Below are positions 45,545-59,100 of a stretch of DNA of 64,000 nt, piece by piece. The stretch comes from Nomia melanderi. Taxonomy: Eukaryota; Arthropoda; Insecta; Hymenoptera; Halictidae. The stretch lies in assembly GCF_051020985.1 (NCBI RefSeq), contig NC_135007.1, positions 5,833,501 to 5,897,500 on the forward strand, written 5' to 3'. Every line of letters begins with the position of its first letter. Position 1 is the first letter of the stretch. A program made the position numbers and the translations under genes. The notes beneath the pieces were generated by a model. It was given only the letters and a program-made list of their open reading frames with translations. It was not told where the DNA came from and did no database searches.

Positions 45545-45766
45545 TTAACTGAGGAATTGAATTTCAGAAATCTCTGATAATGCTTACAATGAAATCAAAT
45601 ACTTGTCTAACGCAGGCCAAATGTACCTATAATATATTCGAACGAGAGGCTACAGGAAAACGAAGAAAAATTGTATATTTATCTGAAAAAATAAATAATT
45701 TATGGTTGAAAAAATTAGTATCACTTTTATTTCAGGATGACGCGTATACTCATCGAATGCAGTTAA
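45545..45766. mobile_element. D-family TTAA-flanked element, copy D1
   Basis: 222 bp from TTAACTGAGGAATTGAATTT to GCGTATACTCATCGAATGCAGTTAA. Ends match D2 and D3. The interior frame (45580-45774) has no recognised motif. Confidence 0.65.
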
Positions 45767-47473
45767 TTGGTTAATCGTGTTAATATATTATATTACTTCT
45801 TTCTTGTATAATCCACTGAACAGGATGTTCGACAGTAATAATTAATTAAAGCATAAATGTGTGTTGTATTTATTGTGGTCTACAGTCGGTTTTATTTTTC
45901 TTTGATAGTTACCTTTACATAGTATGTAAGTTCTTGATAAGAGACAAAGATCTGTGTTATTTCACATTTATGTCTGCAATAAAAGCAATAAAAGTGTTTC
46001 CATTAGAAGGATATTTGAAGAACAGTTCGTGGACCTAGTAAATTCAGCCAAACAAGTGTTACGTTGGTTCCCGGTTCGCGTTCGATTTTCCGCATGGAAC
46101 GACTGGTCTCGTCGAACACATACTATGAAAACAAGCTCGGGCCAGATAATAGAGTTAACCGTGCGATTTATTCGGCGCGGATGCGATAAGTTCGACGGTA
46201 AATACATCGCGAATCTGAAGGCAACCAGACATTGATTTTGACGGCAGAAAAAATGTGCTCGGTACGAAACTATAATATTAGACGTGAACAAATAAATAGA
46301 TAAAAGAATCGCCGACTCGTTGATCCAGTTACTAGTTTCTTGATAGACCCACGCTCGAATCGAATCTCACGCATAACGTAATGCCCTTCATAGCTGAATG
46401 TATTCTGTGTTATCAGTCGTTCATTGGTTAAATCGGTTAAATCTATATTTTCATTTTTTTAAGATTGTACCAATAATTTCTTACACTAGAAAGACGTGTC
46501 ACGCATGTCGAGACTTTCACGTTCTAAAATTGACGTTTTATATAAATCGATAGTCTTGTTGCATTGCACATACTAGATTGTTTTGAAATGTATCAATCTA
46601 TACAAAATTCTTAATAAACAAAATTAGTGTACATACCCGCGTAAAATAGGTAAAATCAAAATTCTTCGCACAAGTCTTTGCCAAATCTCTGAATTCGTTT
46701 TTAGCGCAAGAGGTTGAAGTACTTCATTGGCTCTTTACTTTCTGTGTTAATAATAAAGTTTCTTGTGAGAGATTAATAGATTTTCTTGGAGAGTGTTCTT
46801 TGCGTTAAGAATTCAAATTAAAATTATTGTTTGTCACGTATTGAACAAATAATGATTAAATGAAATAAATGAAATCGTAAAATTCGACGTTTCTTTCTAA
46901 CTGAAAGACTATCGACGTAAAATTGAATTATTTCAAGAAACATTAACTAAAACATTATATAAATAGTATTGAACAATTTTTAACTCAAATTAAATTGAAG
47001 AATTAAAAGAAAGACTATTAAACGCAATGCTACATTAACCGAGACTAGAAATTTTGTAATAGGCATGGAAATTTAATTCGAATATCTTTTATAGTTTAAA
47101 AGTCATAACGAGATATCATTACATTTTCCATAGAGAATCACTCGCTAAACATTGCTTTTTTTATTAATATAGATAATAATTTAACGTTCCATCTAAATAC
47201 AATTAATTTCTTCTGGTTATCATTCCTGACTTCAGTTTCACGTAATTCCTCGTCACTTATCAATTTGGCTTGATACTGCTGTATGTAACTTTATCACGAA
47301 TCTGTATTAACGTAAAATAACTGTTAATGCTACTTAAGATGCGTCGATCATTTGCATTCGTTTTGAACATGCAGTCATAAATCATTATCATCGAAACATG
47401 TCGTGGTATCATAGATCACTAGTGTTTCAATAACCAAGCCATGAAAAATATAAGATATTCACATACACATACT
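45767..47473. other. No gene seen
   Basis: AT-rich with a GC-richer patch at about 46030-46260. Overlapping frames on both strands (45954-46235, 45968-46291) are unrecognised. Confidence 0.5.
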
Positions 47474-47773
47474 TTAACCGTTTGAGTGTCATGGGTCTTT
47501 CCAAAAATCCGGTTAAAAAATGACAAACAGCGCGATCGCGCTCCTTTTGTTTCAGCTCAGAAACTGAATGACGCTTTTCTATTTTCAGATAAAAAAATCT
47601 AAATAGTGCGATCGTTCTATTTTTCCATTTCTAAGCAGGCAATAACAAAAATAAATAATTAGATGGAAGATGAATAAATAAAACTTCATTTGATTCTACG
47701 AACCGATAAGCTGGCACTTTTAGGCAGTGTACCGGAGAAGCGCGATCACGCTGCTTGGCACTCAAACGGTTAA
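47474..47773. mobile_element. L-family TTAA element with GCGATCGC hairpins
   Basis: 300 bp. The left end is TTAACCGTTTGAGTGTCATG; the right end in reverse is TTAACCGTTTGAGTGCCAAG, identical over the first 15 bases. Near the left end is the palindrome AGCGCGATCGCGCT and near the right end AGCGCGATCACGCT, with AGTGCGATCGTTC between. TTAA on both sides. Non-coding; the closely matching ends suggest it is one of the younger elements here. Confidence 0.88.
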
Positions 47774-50700
47774 TAGGTTATCTTTTCACATATCTTTCAT
47801 AATACTAATTTTCATGTATCGATTGTTTTGATATTCATATAAAATTTAAAAGTTGAAGAGTAGTGAGATACAACTTCAATAGTTATCTACCATCGAAAGA
47901 AGAAAACTATTGTTGAAACAGTCAATAAGGCATGTGATGTTTACGGAAAAGCAGTTTTACCAGGAAGAAGTGTTCGTAAGTGATTTGCTAAGGTCAGATG
48001 TAGAAATTACAAGCTTAAAGATCAAGGGTACGTTCTATTAATGATAACAAGCTCGACATATTCATTGTAAACACACAGTAAACATTTTAAAAAATTAATA
48101 AGAATGTTAAGAATATCAAAAATCACTTTAGAAATCGACGCGAAGTCTCCCAGCAACACAACACATTGCTCTGAATAAATCAGTTTCCACGGAACATTGT
48201 TTTCGCAACAGCAATTATGCGCGCAAGAAATCTTACAAAAACGAGTGCTGGCGAACGAAAACAAGGAAACCCGTGGAACGAAAAGGATCGCGATCGTCGA
48301 TGGAAAAGTCTCCTGCTTGAAATCATTGTAACCAATCTTCAAATAGTATTATAGTTTAACGTTTAGCTTCGAATTTTCGAAAGCATTAATACTATTCTAC
48401 GAAGAAACAACTTAATAAAATCTACGAAACGACTTAATATAATCTATAAAACAATTTAATATAATTTCATGAAAACACATAACGTTAAATTAATTTTGCA
48501 ATCATTGTAGGAAAAGTCGTAAAGCGAATGACCGAAAAATGATTAAACTTAGAAAATAATTCTAAGCTAAAATTTAAATAAGTATCCTTCTGTACCTTTG
48601 GTAAATATAGCATTATAAGTCTTTTCCATAGAATTCTAAATAGAATATCGAACTCCTAAATACTAGAAAATAAGAAAACTACTGATCTTGTATCGTTCCA
48701 ATAATCAATTTCTCAGATTGCAACATTCGGTCCCAAAAAGGTAACTTTCAATGTACCTAATATGGCGACAATCTTCTTCAAAAGGTTCATCCATTTTCTG
48801 CAAATCCATTCACGATCAATAATATTCACGAATTCTAAATGTACGGAGGAGAACAATTTTCACTTTCCGAGTAATATATATCAATTAAATAACCGGCTGG
48901 AATCCAAGGCTTGCGTAACGCCGTATCAAAAGGATTAGGCCAATTAATTCTGTTTGCAATGTAGTAACCTGCATCAAGATGCAAGCCCTCGTTCCGCGTT
49001 CGTATCTCTCGCGGGAGACGCGCTTCGTCTCCGGTGAAACAAACGCGGCTAGCAGTGTTTTACGCTGTCAAACAAAAGGACGACGGAATGGGTAGGATTA
49101 ATTTTCATTGTAACGTTCCTCTTCCTTGAAATTGGATGATTTACAAGCCGTTCTACGAATTAAAAGGATTTCCAGTGCGAAGAAAAATCGTCTTTCTTCT
49201 GAAATAATGCGGAGAACACTCGAACTTCGCTCACGGTAGAATACGATATGGGCAAATGACAAAAGAAAAAACGTAATAAAAGTTTCGGTTATCTCGTTTT
49301 ATTCGAGAACTATAGATACGAAGCTGTACAAAACAGTTTGTACGAATGCAGGGAAAGGAGCTGGCCCCGTCTCACAGACTCGCATTATCTGCCCGGGTAC
49401 AATAAGCTCCGTATTTAAAACCTACGAAACGTGGATTTTATTCAATAAGAATATTTATATTGAGACCGTGTAAATAGATCACTGATATCAGCGTGATAAA
49501 GTACCGCGCCGATACGCGTGCGCTATCGCGGCAAGCTTTCGAGCACCTTTCGGTCTTTTGAAAAACATCCTGTCTGGAGAATATTTGTAATGCAATTGAA
49601 ATTCTCTTTCCGCGTGACACAGCGCGACGATAAACTTTTGTTTTCGTGAATTAATCTGCGATGATAGGATTTAATGGAAAGATATTATTCTTATTGGCGG
49701 AGATGCGAGGAGTTTTGGAAAACTTTTAATTAAGCTTCGGTCGTTTTAACGAAGGTTTATGTAGAAATGTAGAACTTTTAGTCGATTACCAGTCTTTTGT
49801 GAAAGTAGTAAATTGAGATATTTGGCATGTTTACAGTGGTACTTAAAATAATCTTCACACATATAATTTTTCATAGTCTATTATAGACGAATACGATTCA
49901 CAGATTAGTAAGATCTGAATTGCAGATCTTCATGTAAATTCAAACTTTCAAGAATATAGTTAGGAAAATGGAATTATCATAAAAACTGGTTATTTCCAAT
50001 AAATATTATAAGCAGCAGTACCATTTGAATATTGTATATACTTTTTCGAGTTGTGCGCATTATGTGCACTTTTGCACTTTCATATTTCCTGTAAATGTTT
50101 CTATATTAACATCATTAACAGAAACATGAAAGATTTTAGCATTAATTTGCAAACAGATCTCTATATTAACGTTCTCCAAAAGAAAAATTACGAAGTCGGC
50201 TATAATTTAAAATATTGTTGTCGAAATTCATTTTCTAAGCCATCTCTCACATACATTGTGACGCAGTTCTGAACTTCTTGGCGAAAACAACTTACACGTA
50301 AACATTTGAGAGGAATATCGTTCACAGTGATAATGATGAATTATTGATATTAATAAAAACCCTTGAATCAATCCCTGCAAGGTCAGTTCTTTCATTTCCA
50401 AAAGCCTGTACTGCATGGCAAATAGCAACAGAACTATAAAATATTTCGTAATGAATTATTATTGCTTTGAGAAAAGGATTCTATTTTTTGAAACGAACGG
50501 TGTCAGAAATCAAAGAAAGGTGCCTGTTCATGTAAATAAACTGATAACGAAGGTTCTTGTATTCGAGAAATTTCGACGGGCCATTAACACATACACACAC
50601 AACTTGGGACATCAATTTCTGTACACCGAGAACATTCTATTTTATCGAACGATTGCATGATTCTCGATCTTGCCAAACAAGTCATGTACACATATGTACG

Positions 50701-51967
50701 TGTATAAAGGTATTGAATATATGTACCAGATGTTTTCAAATTTCCGCAGATGTTTATTGTTTTCTACAAACTAGTGAATCATCGTGGACGATATTAAAAT
50801 CTTCAATCAGCATGTAACGTGTGAAACATACAAATATCAGGTTTTCCGATAATTCAGTTTGTTTTTCAGTTCTAAATATATGTCTTTAAATAAAAAATGA
50901 CAATCAGTGAGGTATAGTAAACATTGAAAAGAATAAAGTTTTCAATTACAAGCTATAATACCTGAGAAATATAAAATACTTAATGAAAATAATATTTAAT
51001 TCTTAAACGACCGCGCATAATTTCTAGTAATTTTCCTCTACGGCTCAGTAACTTTCTCGTTTGAAAATGAATAATAAATAAAGAACATTTATTATTAAAA
51101 TCTCAGAAATATTTCCAAATATTTAGTAATTATCTATAAGACAAAAGTGTTTCTTTTTATTTCGAACAACTGCAACAGCCATATTTCTGCACGACACTCC
51201 CACGAAACAGCTATAACTACAGATTACATCATTATTTGCACATTAAAAAAATGCTGTACATTCACGAAAGATACATTAATAAACCCACACAATTTGAAAT
51301 TAATAACTTTAATAGTTTTCTTTCAAAAAAATTCCAGAGATAACCTGTTGGCCTATAATATCGTGTCACACTCATGATGTAAATTTCAAACTGAATCTAA
51401 CACACACGAATATTACTCAACCTCTTTATATTGAAACGAAACACTATTATCTTACCATGAATACTTAACCTTTACAATAAATGTTACTTTGCCATAAACA
51501 TAAAACTCTTTCCAGCAAATTATTAACCATAAAATATCCTCGATGAGAAACCACGTTGAATTATTGCAGAACTTAACTCTTCCAATTCAAACAATCATCT
51601 TAGACTCCTATCGGTGTGCCACTTGAACACACAAACCGTGATGTCGAATGAGCGAATACATCGACATGTAGTGAAACCTCGATTATCCGATTTAATTAAG
51701 TGACTAACAGCTCAGATAAATGGAGAGTCTAGAGAAGAATTGTTTCAAAACATGTTCACAACATTCAATTGTATGTATCTCAAGGTATAATTCAAGGATC
51801 TAAATTATCGAATTTATGAATGAATTTAAGAATGATCAATGCCCTGAACGATCTAGATCCCGAGAAATATTAACTCGGTAAATCTTTCGCACTCCAGAGG
51901 CGCTACTTACTTTGATGCGTCAAAATAGTCAATTTTAACAAATAAAACAGCTTCGTTCCTTAACCAG
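47774..51967. other. No gene seen; long AT-rich stretch
   Basis: GC-richer patches lie at about 48170-48330 and 48900-49640. ACCTCGATTATCCGATTTA at about 51669 resembles a pogo/Tigger-type terminus without a located partner. TAAATCTTTCGCACTCCAGA at about 51880 resembles an H-family end. Frames in the region are unrecognised. Confidence 0.45.
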
Positions 51968-52202
51968 TTAACTGTGTTTGACGGGTATATACGTCATCGT
52001 AAAGCGTAACATGATACCAATTCTTTCAGCGACGAATTCTTTATTTTTTCACATAAACATGTAATTCTTCTTTGTCTCGCTTTGATCTTTCATTAAAATA
52101 TACTCTATGTGCATTCGTCCTGCGTTCGATGAGTACACGCTCCATTTTTCGATTTTATTGCGCGCAGAACGAGAGGTTTTTCCAACTAAATTCCACAGTT
52201 AA
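51968..52202. mobile_element. D-family TTAA-flanked element, copy D2
   Basis: 235 bp, in the opposite orientation to D1 and D3: it starts TTAACTGTGTTTGACGGGTA and ends CTAAATTCCACAGTTAA. Both TTAA sites lie in a CAGTTAACTG palindrome. The reverse strand matches D3 over its first 75 or so bases. Non-coding. Confidence 0.75.
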
Positions 52203-52294
52203 CTGGTTAAATTACATACTTCTCTTTCAATCAATTCCAACAAATATTTCATCGAGAAGCTATATGTTTAGCGAACAACTTTTCAAGCGCAGAG

Positions 52295-52545
52295 ATAACA
52301 CGTTGACTGCCACACTAGTCACTGATGACAGGAGCACCGAAATGACTCGAAAACATCTACAAGAAGAAAACTGATGTATCAACATATCTAGTTACGTAGG
52401 TAGCTAAATAATAGTGTAACTTAGGATCCACGATACTAAATCATTGCTATAATAATTCTAATACCATTTGCATTTGTTATGATACGCTAAGTAATGTTAC
52501 ACGTGTTACAGGTGCTCTAAATTCCCGTGGCGGTGAACGTGTTAA
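52295..52545. mobile_element. G-family TTAA-type element, copy G1
   Basis: 251 bp. The left end ATAACACGTTGACTGCCACA and the right end in reverse TTAACACGTTCACCGCCACG agree closely. One TTAA has become ATAA. Non-coding. Confidence 0.75.
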
Positions 52546-55500
52546 TCGAGGTCCTACCGTACTTCGAAATCGAAGTTTCCACCATGTTTTTCAGAGGCAG
52601 CGTCTCTATTAATAAAAATCATTCGTTCCCGTCTCCTTGAAGTCTACGTGTGTGCATCTCCTACGTGTGTTTAGCATGCGAACGATAAGTCGATCGTTAG
52701 TTTGCACGTGTTCCCGGTGACCACCACGAGCGTATGTATGTACCCACCGGCGCGTTTACGTGTGCGTACTTTTGATACGTGATATCATCTCGGTGCGAGC
52801 GCAGACACACGCGTTGGCCAGCACCAACAATCGCGGCGCCGCGCCGCACGCCTCTCCGCGTCGCTATCGCATAGCCAACGATCACAAGGCCTACTATGAA
52901 ATTCATCAGACAACCATAAAACTCTGTAATTCAGCCGTGGACGCACGCGCGAATGAACGAGCGAGCCATGGGTGATAAACGAACCACGGCTCGTACGAAT
53001 CCTTCGCGAAACGGTAAACAATGAAGATGGATACGCATATCGAACGAGAACGTGGGTGTGCTTTCATGAAAGAAACTGCTGCTCGATTGAGATCGCGGAT
53101 GATCGAAGATGGAGAGGACGGCGGGGGGAGGACGGCATGGACGACGGTGCAGTTCCTGTATGAAGAGGATAGCGGTTCTCAATGATTCTTAGGACGATGT
53201 TTTGTTTTTTCATGTGTCATGACAAATGTTTTGTATATGTATGAAGTAATTATGTTTTTGATCATTGAGCCGCTTATTGGCCAAACCAGTTAATTCTACT
53301 TTTCGAATTTTTAGAAATTTCAGCGTCAATGAGTTTAATTTGAAATGGTTATGGGAGAAGTACGATACACCAATGAATGTGAATTCGCGGTTTCTCTATA
53401 ACACCACTTTTAATCGTAGCGAGGAAGGAACTGCCCTAGTTCGGTGTGCGTGTTGAAGTCGTGAGATACGCGGTGCAACAAGGGGTTGACTCACGTTTAG
53501 GCAGCGTAGCGTAAAAAGGGCGCGAAAATTCTGGTGAAAGTGTCCACGTGGCTTACCGGAAAAACCCTGACTCGTGCGAATCTGGCTGCCAAATGTGTGA
53601 ACTGATCGTAGCCAGACTCGCACAGGCCTTGGCGGGACGCGAGAAAGCGTACTCAGATATGTACATAATAAATTTCCTCGCTACAAATTGATTCTTAATC
53701 TTTTCTATTTGAAGTAAATTTCTCCATTGCCGGGTTTAGTTGCACGAAATAACAAAAATTCTTTTGGTCATATCAAATTATAGTAATGATAAAAATTACT
53801 CGCAGGGTATGCTACTTTATGCATTTTATATTGTTGTTAGATTGAGACTATACCTGTATCAATAAAGTAAAATATATTATATAACGTTTATTTAATTTTT
53901 CATTTAAGGGGAAATTTAAAAAGTTGGTGGACACTACTGCATCGTTTTTCTCTGATTCTTGTTCTGTGGAGTTAATCGATTTGGTCGTTGAGTGACTCAT
54001 TTGTTTTAACAATATAACGTTTTGAAACAACGCTTTATTTTTTGGGAGGTTTGTATGTTTATAAGTGAACTGGGGATTTTTAAGTGTTTGTAGGGAATTT
54101 GGAAGTTAGAGATTGTAGTGGTTTTTATAACATTTGTTGGGAAAATCATTTTGTATCGAAATCCTATCTTTTTATAATTATACGTGTTCTTAAACATTTT
54201 TATTTGCATGAAGATGCATAAGACTCCTATTTATAAAGAATTAAAATTGAAGGAAGGTTATAAGTTAGATAGACGGACGTTGTATGTTGAAAATGAAAAA
54301 TTGTGATATAACCTTTGGGCAGACTTGTATATAAAGTACCAAGTTTTTGCGAAACTATAAATCATTGGAATATTTTGTTTTTGATAAGTAATCTGTAGTA
54401 TTAATGCATGTATGTTATTAGTTAATTATACTACTGAGTAATACTAAAATTACAGAGCAGTCATAACGATCAACTTATAATTCTTTACAGACACTTGTCA
54501 TAATTATTTCTTTAAAATCTTGAGGTTCTGCGGAACTTTTATTTTAGTGCTATGCACAAACGAATAAATTAATTTAATAGATAAGCAATATCCAGCGAAT
54601 ATATTGTTAAGAATAAAATAATTGTAGATAAAGGAATCTGATAACTCGTTGTTTTGACAAATGCGGTTATTATTATTAAATTTATTGGAAAGAAGTTCAG
54701 AGTAAACAGAGGCCGGATACAGAGGCCATACCCGATAGATTACGTGTTTACGTGAACGTTTCACTGCTCCAATAATACTTTCGACAAATTGAGCTAGTAT
54801 AATTGATTGCAGACTGTTTACAAATAGTCTGACATTTCGATATCATGATTGATCGAGCTCACCAGGAGGTCTGCCAGAAAACCCATAGTGGTGTGTATGC
54901 AACTTATCGATTGCAAAATAACAGTAAGCCGTGTTATAAAAAGAAAAAAACTTTAAACAAAAGTATTTTACCGATACTCTGCACTTTGAAATTATTAAGT
55001 ATAGAAATTGTCCCTTGAGCTTCGAGATCAATTATGCAATCTAACTTTAATTTCATGATAAGTTTTAACCATTTTCTATCGATGCTATTTTAAAACATTT
55101 TCATCGGAAATGTTACGTTCATTCTTTTTTCAATCGATCTACAAGATTTATCTCCAGTTCCTAGGATCAATAAAGATACAATTTAGTTGAAACTTCATGG
55201 TAAGCTTCAGCGATGGGCACTATTTTCAGGATCACAAAGACAAACTGAAGATTCCAAAGAGATCTATAGAGGTTTCAATATCTACAATAAAGTGGCTTTC
55301 CTCGTTCCAGCATTTTACTTCTGTCGGTACGAAGAACATTAAACCGATCCGCAACGTTTATTATCCTTGACAAATCAAAGAAGAACATTGAATAGAAACA
55401 TTTATTGGAACTTTTACGCCTTTCAAATCCTAGAATTCTATATTTGATCCTCCAATTCCTAGGATCAATAGAGATACAATTTATTTGTAATTTTATGGCA

Positions 55501-56049
55501 AGTTTCAGTAAGTACAGTTACTTTCAGTATTGTACGATATACTATTAATTTACAATATTAAGTACGATATAAATCTGTTCCTGCGTATCTAACAATTTTT
55601 TTTTTAATATTTTTGTAAATATTAAACAGAATAAAATTTCGTTTACACAAAATTTATTTAACAAGCATTCAAGAATATTCAATCACTTTTTATTGCCATT
55701 TTTCAGTTAAAATTTATTACCGATATAAATATATACAATTTTATCACAAATTAAATAAATAAAATTTGCTGCACGAATACTTTTCGCACCGATTACAATG
55801 ATGCTCGCTTAAATTTTAAAGGAATCTGCTCGGCTTAATTCCACTGCATTATCTCGAGATCAATGTAACATGATCCCAGTACACAGGGACAGAACATGAA
55901 CACAATAAGGGGAAGAGAAACAGACACAGGTCAAAGAGATGTCACACGCGTCAAGTATAAACATGCAACGAAGAAAGTTTCATTAAGAATAATTTTAACT
56001 TTACCTTCTTAAACGTATTACGGATGAGATTCTTGTTAAGATCCTTCTC
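52546..56049. other. No gene seen
   Basis: GC- and CpG-rich island at about 52560-53180 and a smaller one at 53430-53640, with frames on both strands and no recognised domain. AT-rich from 53650. A block of about 65 bp (CCTAGGATCAATA.AGATACAATTTA.TTG) occurs at about 55158 and again at about 55455. Confidence 0.5.
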
Positions 56050-56182
56050 ATTAAAATGAGTCCAAACACGACGTAAATAGGTTTAGTTTTATCGATCTAA
56101 GAGAAATGAATCTTTAATTTCGTTACTTACATCAAGTCAGCAAAACTAGTCCGATTACCATCGTGTTTGGACTCATTTTAAT
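56050..56182. mobile_element. Perfect 22-bp inverted-repeat pair, miniature element candidate
   Basis: ATTAAAATGAGTCCAAACAC (22 bp with GA) at 56050-56071 is exactly reverse-complementary to 56161-56182, enclosing 89 bp. A related single end, GATTAAAATGACACCAAACA, occurs at about 14482. It may be a Tc1-like or other miniature element; no target duplication is clear. Confidence 0.7.
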
Positions 56183-59100
56183 CGTAACAATCTCAGAAAT
56201 TCATTGGCACTACATTTGTGAAGGTAAGCTTAAAATTACTGTAACTGAAATTTTCTTCATTGCATGTTTATAATTATGTTTCAACCCTTGATGCTCGACG
56301 AATTGCGTCCATCCCATTTCCACTCATTATACCGATTCTCTATCTTCGTCAAGCTGTGCGCGAGTCAACTTAGGAAGCAAAACGCTACCCTGAATTGTAA
56401 TGTTCGGCCTGGAAATTTTTTAATTTAACCGAGCATCACTATATAAACAAAAACAATAGGAACTCAAAAACTTCTACCAAAATTTCGGTACCTACAATTA
56501 AATTTTTACTGAACCACTTCCACAGAAAGCCTCATCGATTCAAGATTGATTTTCTTTAAAAAATGACACTGTTCTCCGTATCACCGTGTCTGTACGCTCC
56601 GGTTCCGTAATTACCGGAATCGATCCAGCGCGATTCATCGAAGATGATCAGCTTCCGCAGAATCGGCTGGAAGCGGCACGGCGCGGAACGGAACGGAACG
56701 CCGATGCCGGCTGTCGAACTTCGCCCGGTCGTTTTGCAATTCCCTTTTTATCCTAGACACAACAACGCGCATCGGAACGTAATAAAGTATCAAATGGCCC
56801 CGGAGATAATTGGTCCGCGCTAGGCGTAATCGCGGAGGGAAACGAAACGGCCGGCGATAAGCGAGTGTAACTCGTGGTAGCTGGATGATAAAATTGCACG
56901 GTCCTGGAACGCATGGCCGGCGATAAACAATGCGAATGCGCCGGCCGGTCGATAAAGCTTGCGGCGAAGATGATATTATGGCAGCGGGAATCGCGACGAC
57001 GATTCGGTCGCCTCGGTAGAGATAAACGACGCGCTCTGCCCTGCAGTTTTCGAGCTAAATAGATAATGGTTCCGTCACCGCGTATAAATAACGTAATCGG
57101 CCACGAAAAAGAGGTCTTACAGATACGCGGCGCGACGCTGGAACGCGCAGATAGCACCGGCTAAATCATCGGGCACGAACTTTCTCGCGGAACCGATCGA
57201 TCCCGATGAGAACGATAGCTGCTATCGACTTCGAGACGGTAAACGATCATACTATGCGATGCTTCTTCCAAGATGCCGGTAAGAATCTTATGGCAAACCG
57301 GGGGTCCCCGAGGAATTTGTCTTACGAGGGAATTGATAAATCGATAACGGGGAACAAGTTGTGGTATGTTATAATGGTCGAGGTATTAGCGAGGGACATA
57401 CCGAAGTCACCGACTTTGATGGTACTTTGAAAATAAGCAGTTTGCGTAGAAATATTTCAGATGAATTTTTGATATGTTTGGTACTTTGCTATGTTTCGGG
57501 CGTGGACGATTTAACACTTGGGTGATTAACGCTTTTAGTTACTATTTTAGAAAAATTTGATAGAGGTTTAGTATTTGTTTGGTTGTAAGCACTTATGAAC
57601 TCTGTCTTGTAAAAAATTGATCCGTTCGTTCTGGAAGAATTGGTAGGTATAGTTTTTGTAAACGCTGTAAATACTTCAGTTATTATTACGTACAAGATAA
57701 GTAGATCATTAACGTTGCAGTAAACGAAGATTCGATTGTAACAATACCAAAATATCACAATATACCTCAATGCATGTATAAACACTTTCATAAATTGAAA
57801 AACTCGGAAAGTTCCGTTGCAACATTTTAAGATACATAAATTAAATTAAAGCTTCAATCCGTATAAAATCAAATGCATAATTAGCGAGGAATATCATTAT
57901 AAAGCTGAAACTGAAATGCGATTGGACTTTTTCTGTATCTCAGGGATCTCGGACAAATTACGATTCACAGAGCTGCCTCGGAGAACGGTCGAAGTAATAC
58001 GACGTTCAACACCGATGATAACCGTTTTCTCTAGTAATCCGGCGGTGTGATGCGAAATCTTCGTCGCGGGACAGGGACTTTGTCCGGCCCACGCGATTTT
58101 CCGTGTAATCGCCTCGGATAGATGGTCGCCGGTGTGCACGACTCCGATAAAACTGGAGAGAACGCGCGGCTACCGGTCGATAGAGTCGCCGGTGAACAAA
58201 CTGAGCAGTCTGGCGATCCGCCAGCTCGAAGCTGTAACTTATACCGCGTCTTCCACGTGGAATCGGCCCGCCTTATGATCCTGCAATTTGTAAATAATCA
58301 TAACTCGCGAACACGTCGACCGAATCCTTGCATCCCCACCGGTAAATTATAGAAAACTGCGAGAGCTTAAGTTTCTTCGGAATGTGTGAACAATTTAGTC
58401 TTTGAGGTTGTAACTTATTGGATTTGAGTGAAATGAAATTCGATTGATGATTAAAAGTTCCGATTAACGGGGAATTATGTTAGTGGAGAACAGAGCAGGA
58501 TTACTAAGTGTTTCAATCATTATAATTGATGAATAAGAGAAGTAATTAAGGCGAATGAAGTCAGCAGGCATGATTAATCTAATAGTCAGTAATTATGAAA
58601 TATTGTAATAATTTGGTAATATTTTAGTGGCTAATGGTACCGGGTAATTTTTGGGAAATACGTGTTTACTAAGTAAATAAGTGGATAAATAAGTTATTTT
58701 ATATAAGTGAAAAATAATAAATCATAGCTGTGATGTGGAAATGTAGGTCGGTTTTAGTATGACTCCCGTTCCAAACATTTTATTCGAAAGTAGTAAAAGT
58801 AAAAGAAAAACATTTTGTCGATATTTCAATTGGTTCATGTAAGAAATATAAGACCTCGAACTCTACCATAAACGTAACTGAATTCGTAGTTTCAGTGAAA
58901 TCGTTCCCAAAATCAAAAAGCATAAAATTATGTTCTTTTGGAGATTGAGTTGCATAAACTTCAATAATTTCTATGTAGTAGATTATTCTAAAGAAAGGCG
59001 TTAACCTACCTGCGTCGAAAAACGATCGGAACAAAGAAAGTTGTATTTCAGACAGTTTTTAAATAACTATTAGTTTCGAAAATAATTGCATGTATATTAA

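Noticed and set aside
47521..47545. Palindrome AGCGCGATCGCGCT as a possible operator
   Set aside because: It lies inside the TTAA element at 47474-47773 and is explained as its subterminal hairpin.
56753..57157. A 134-codon minus-strand frame
   Set aside because: It is contained in a CpG-rich island and its Ser/Arg/Pro-rich composition has no recognised motif. Kept only as a note.
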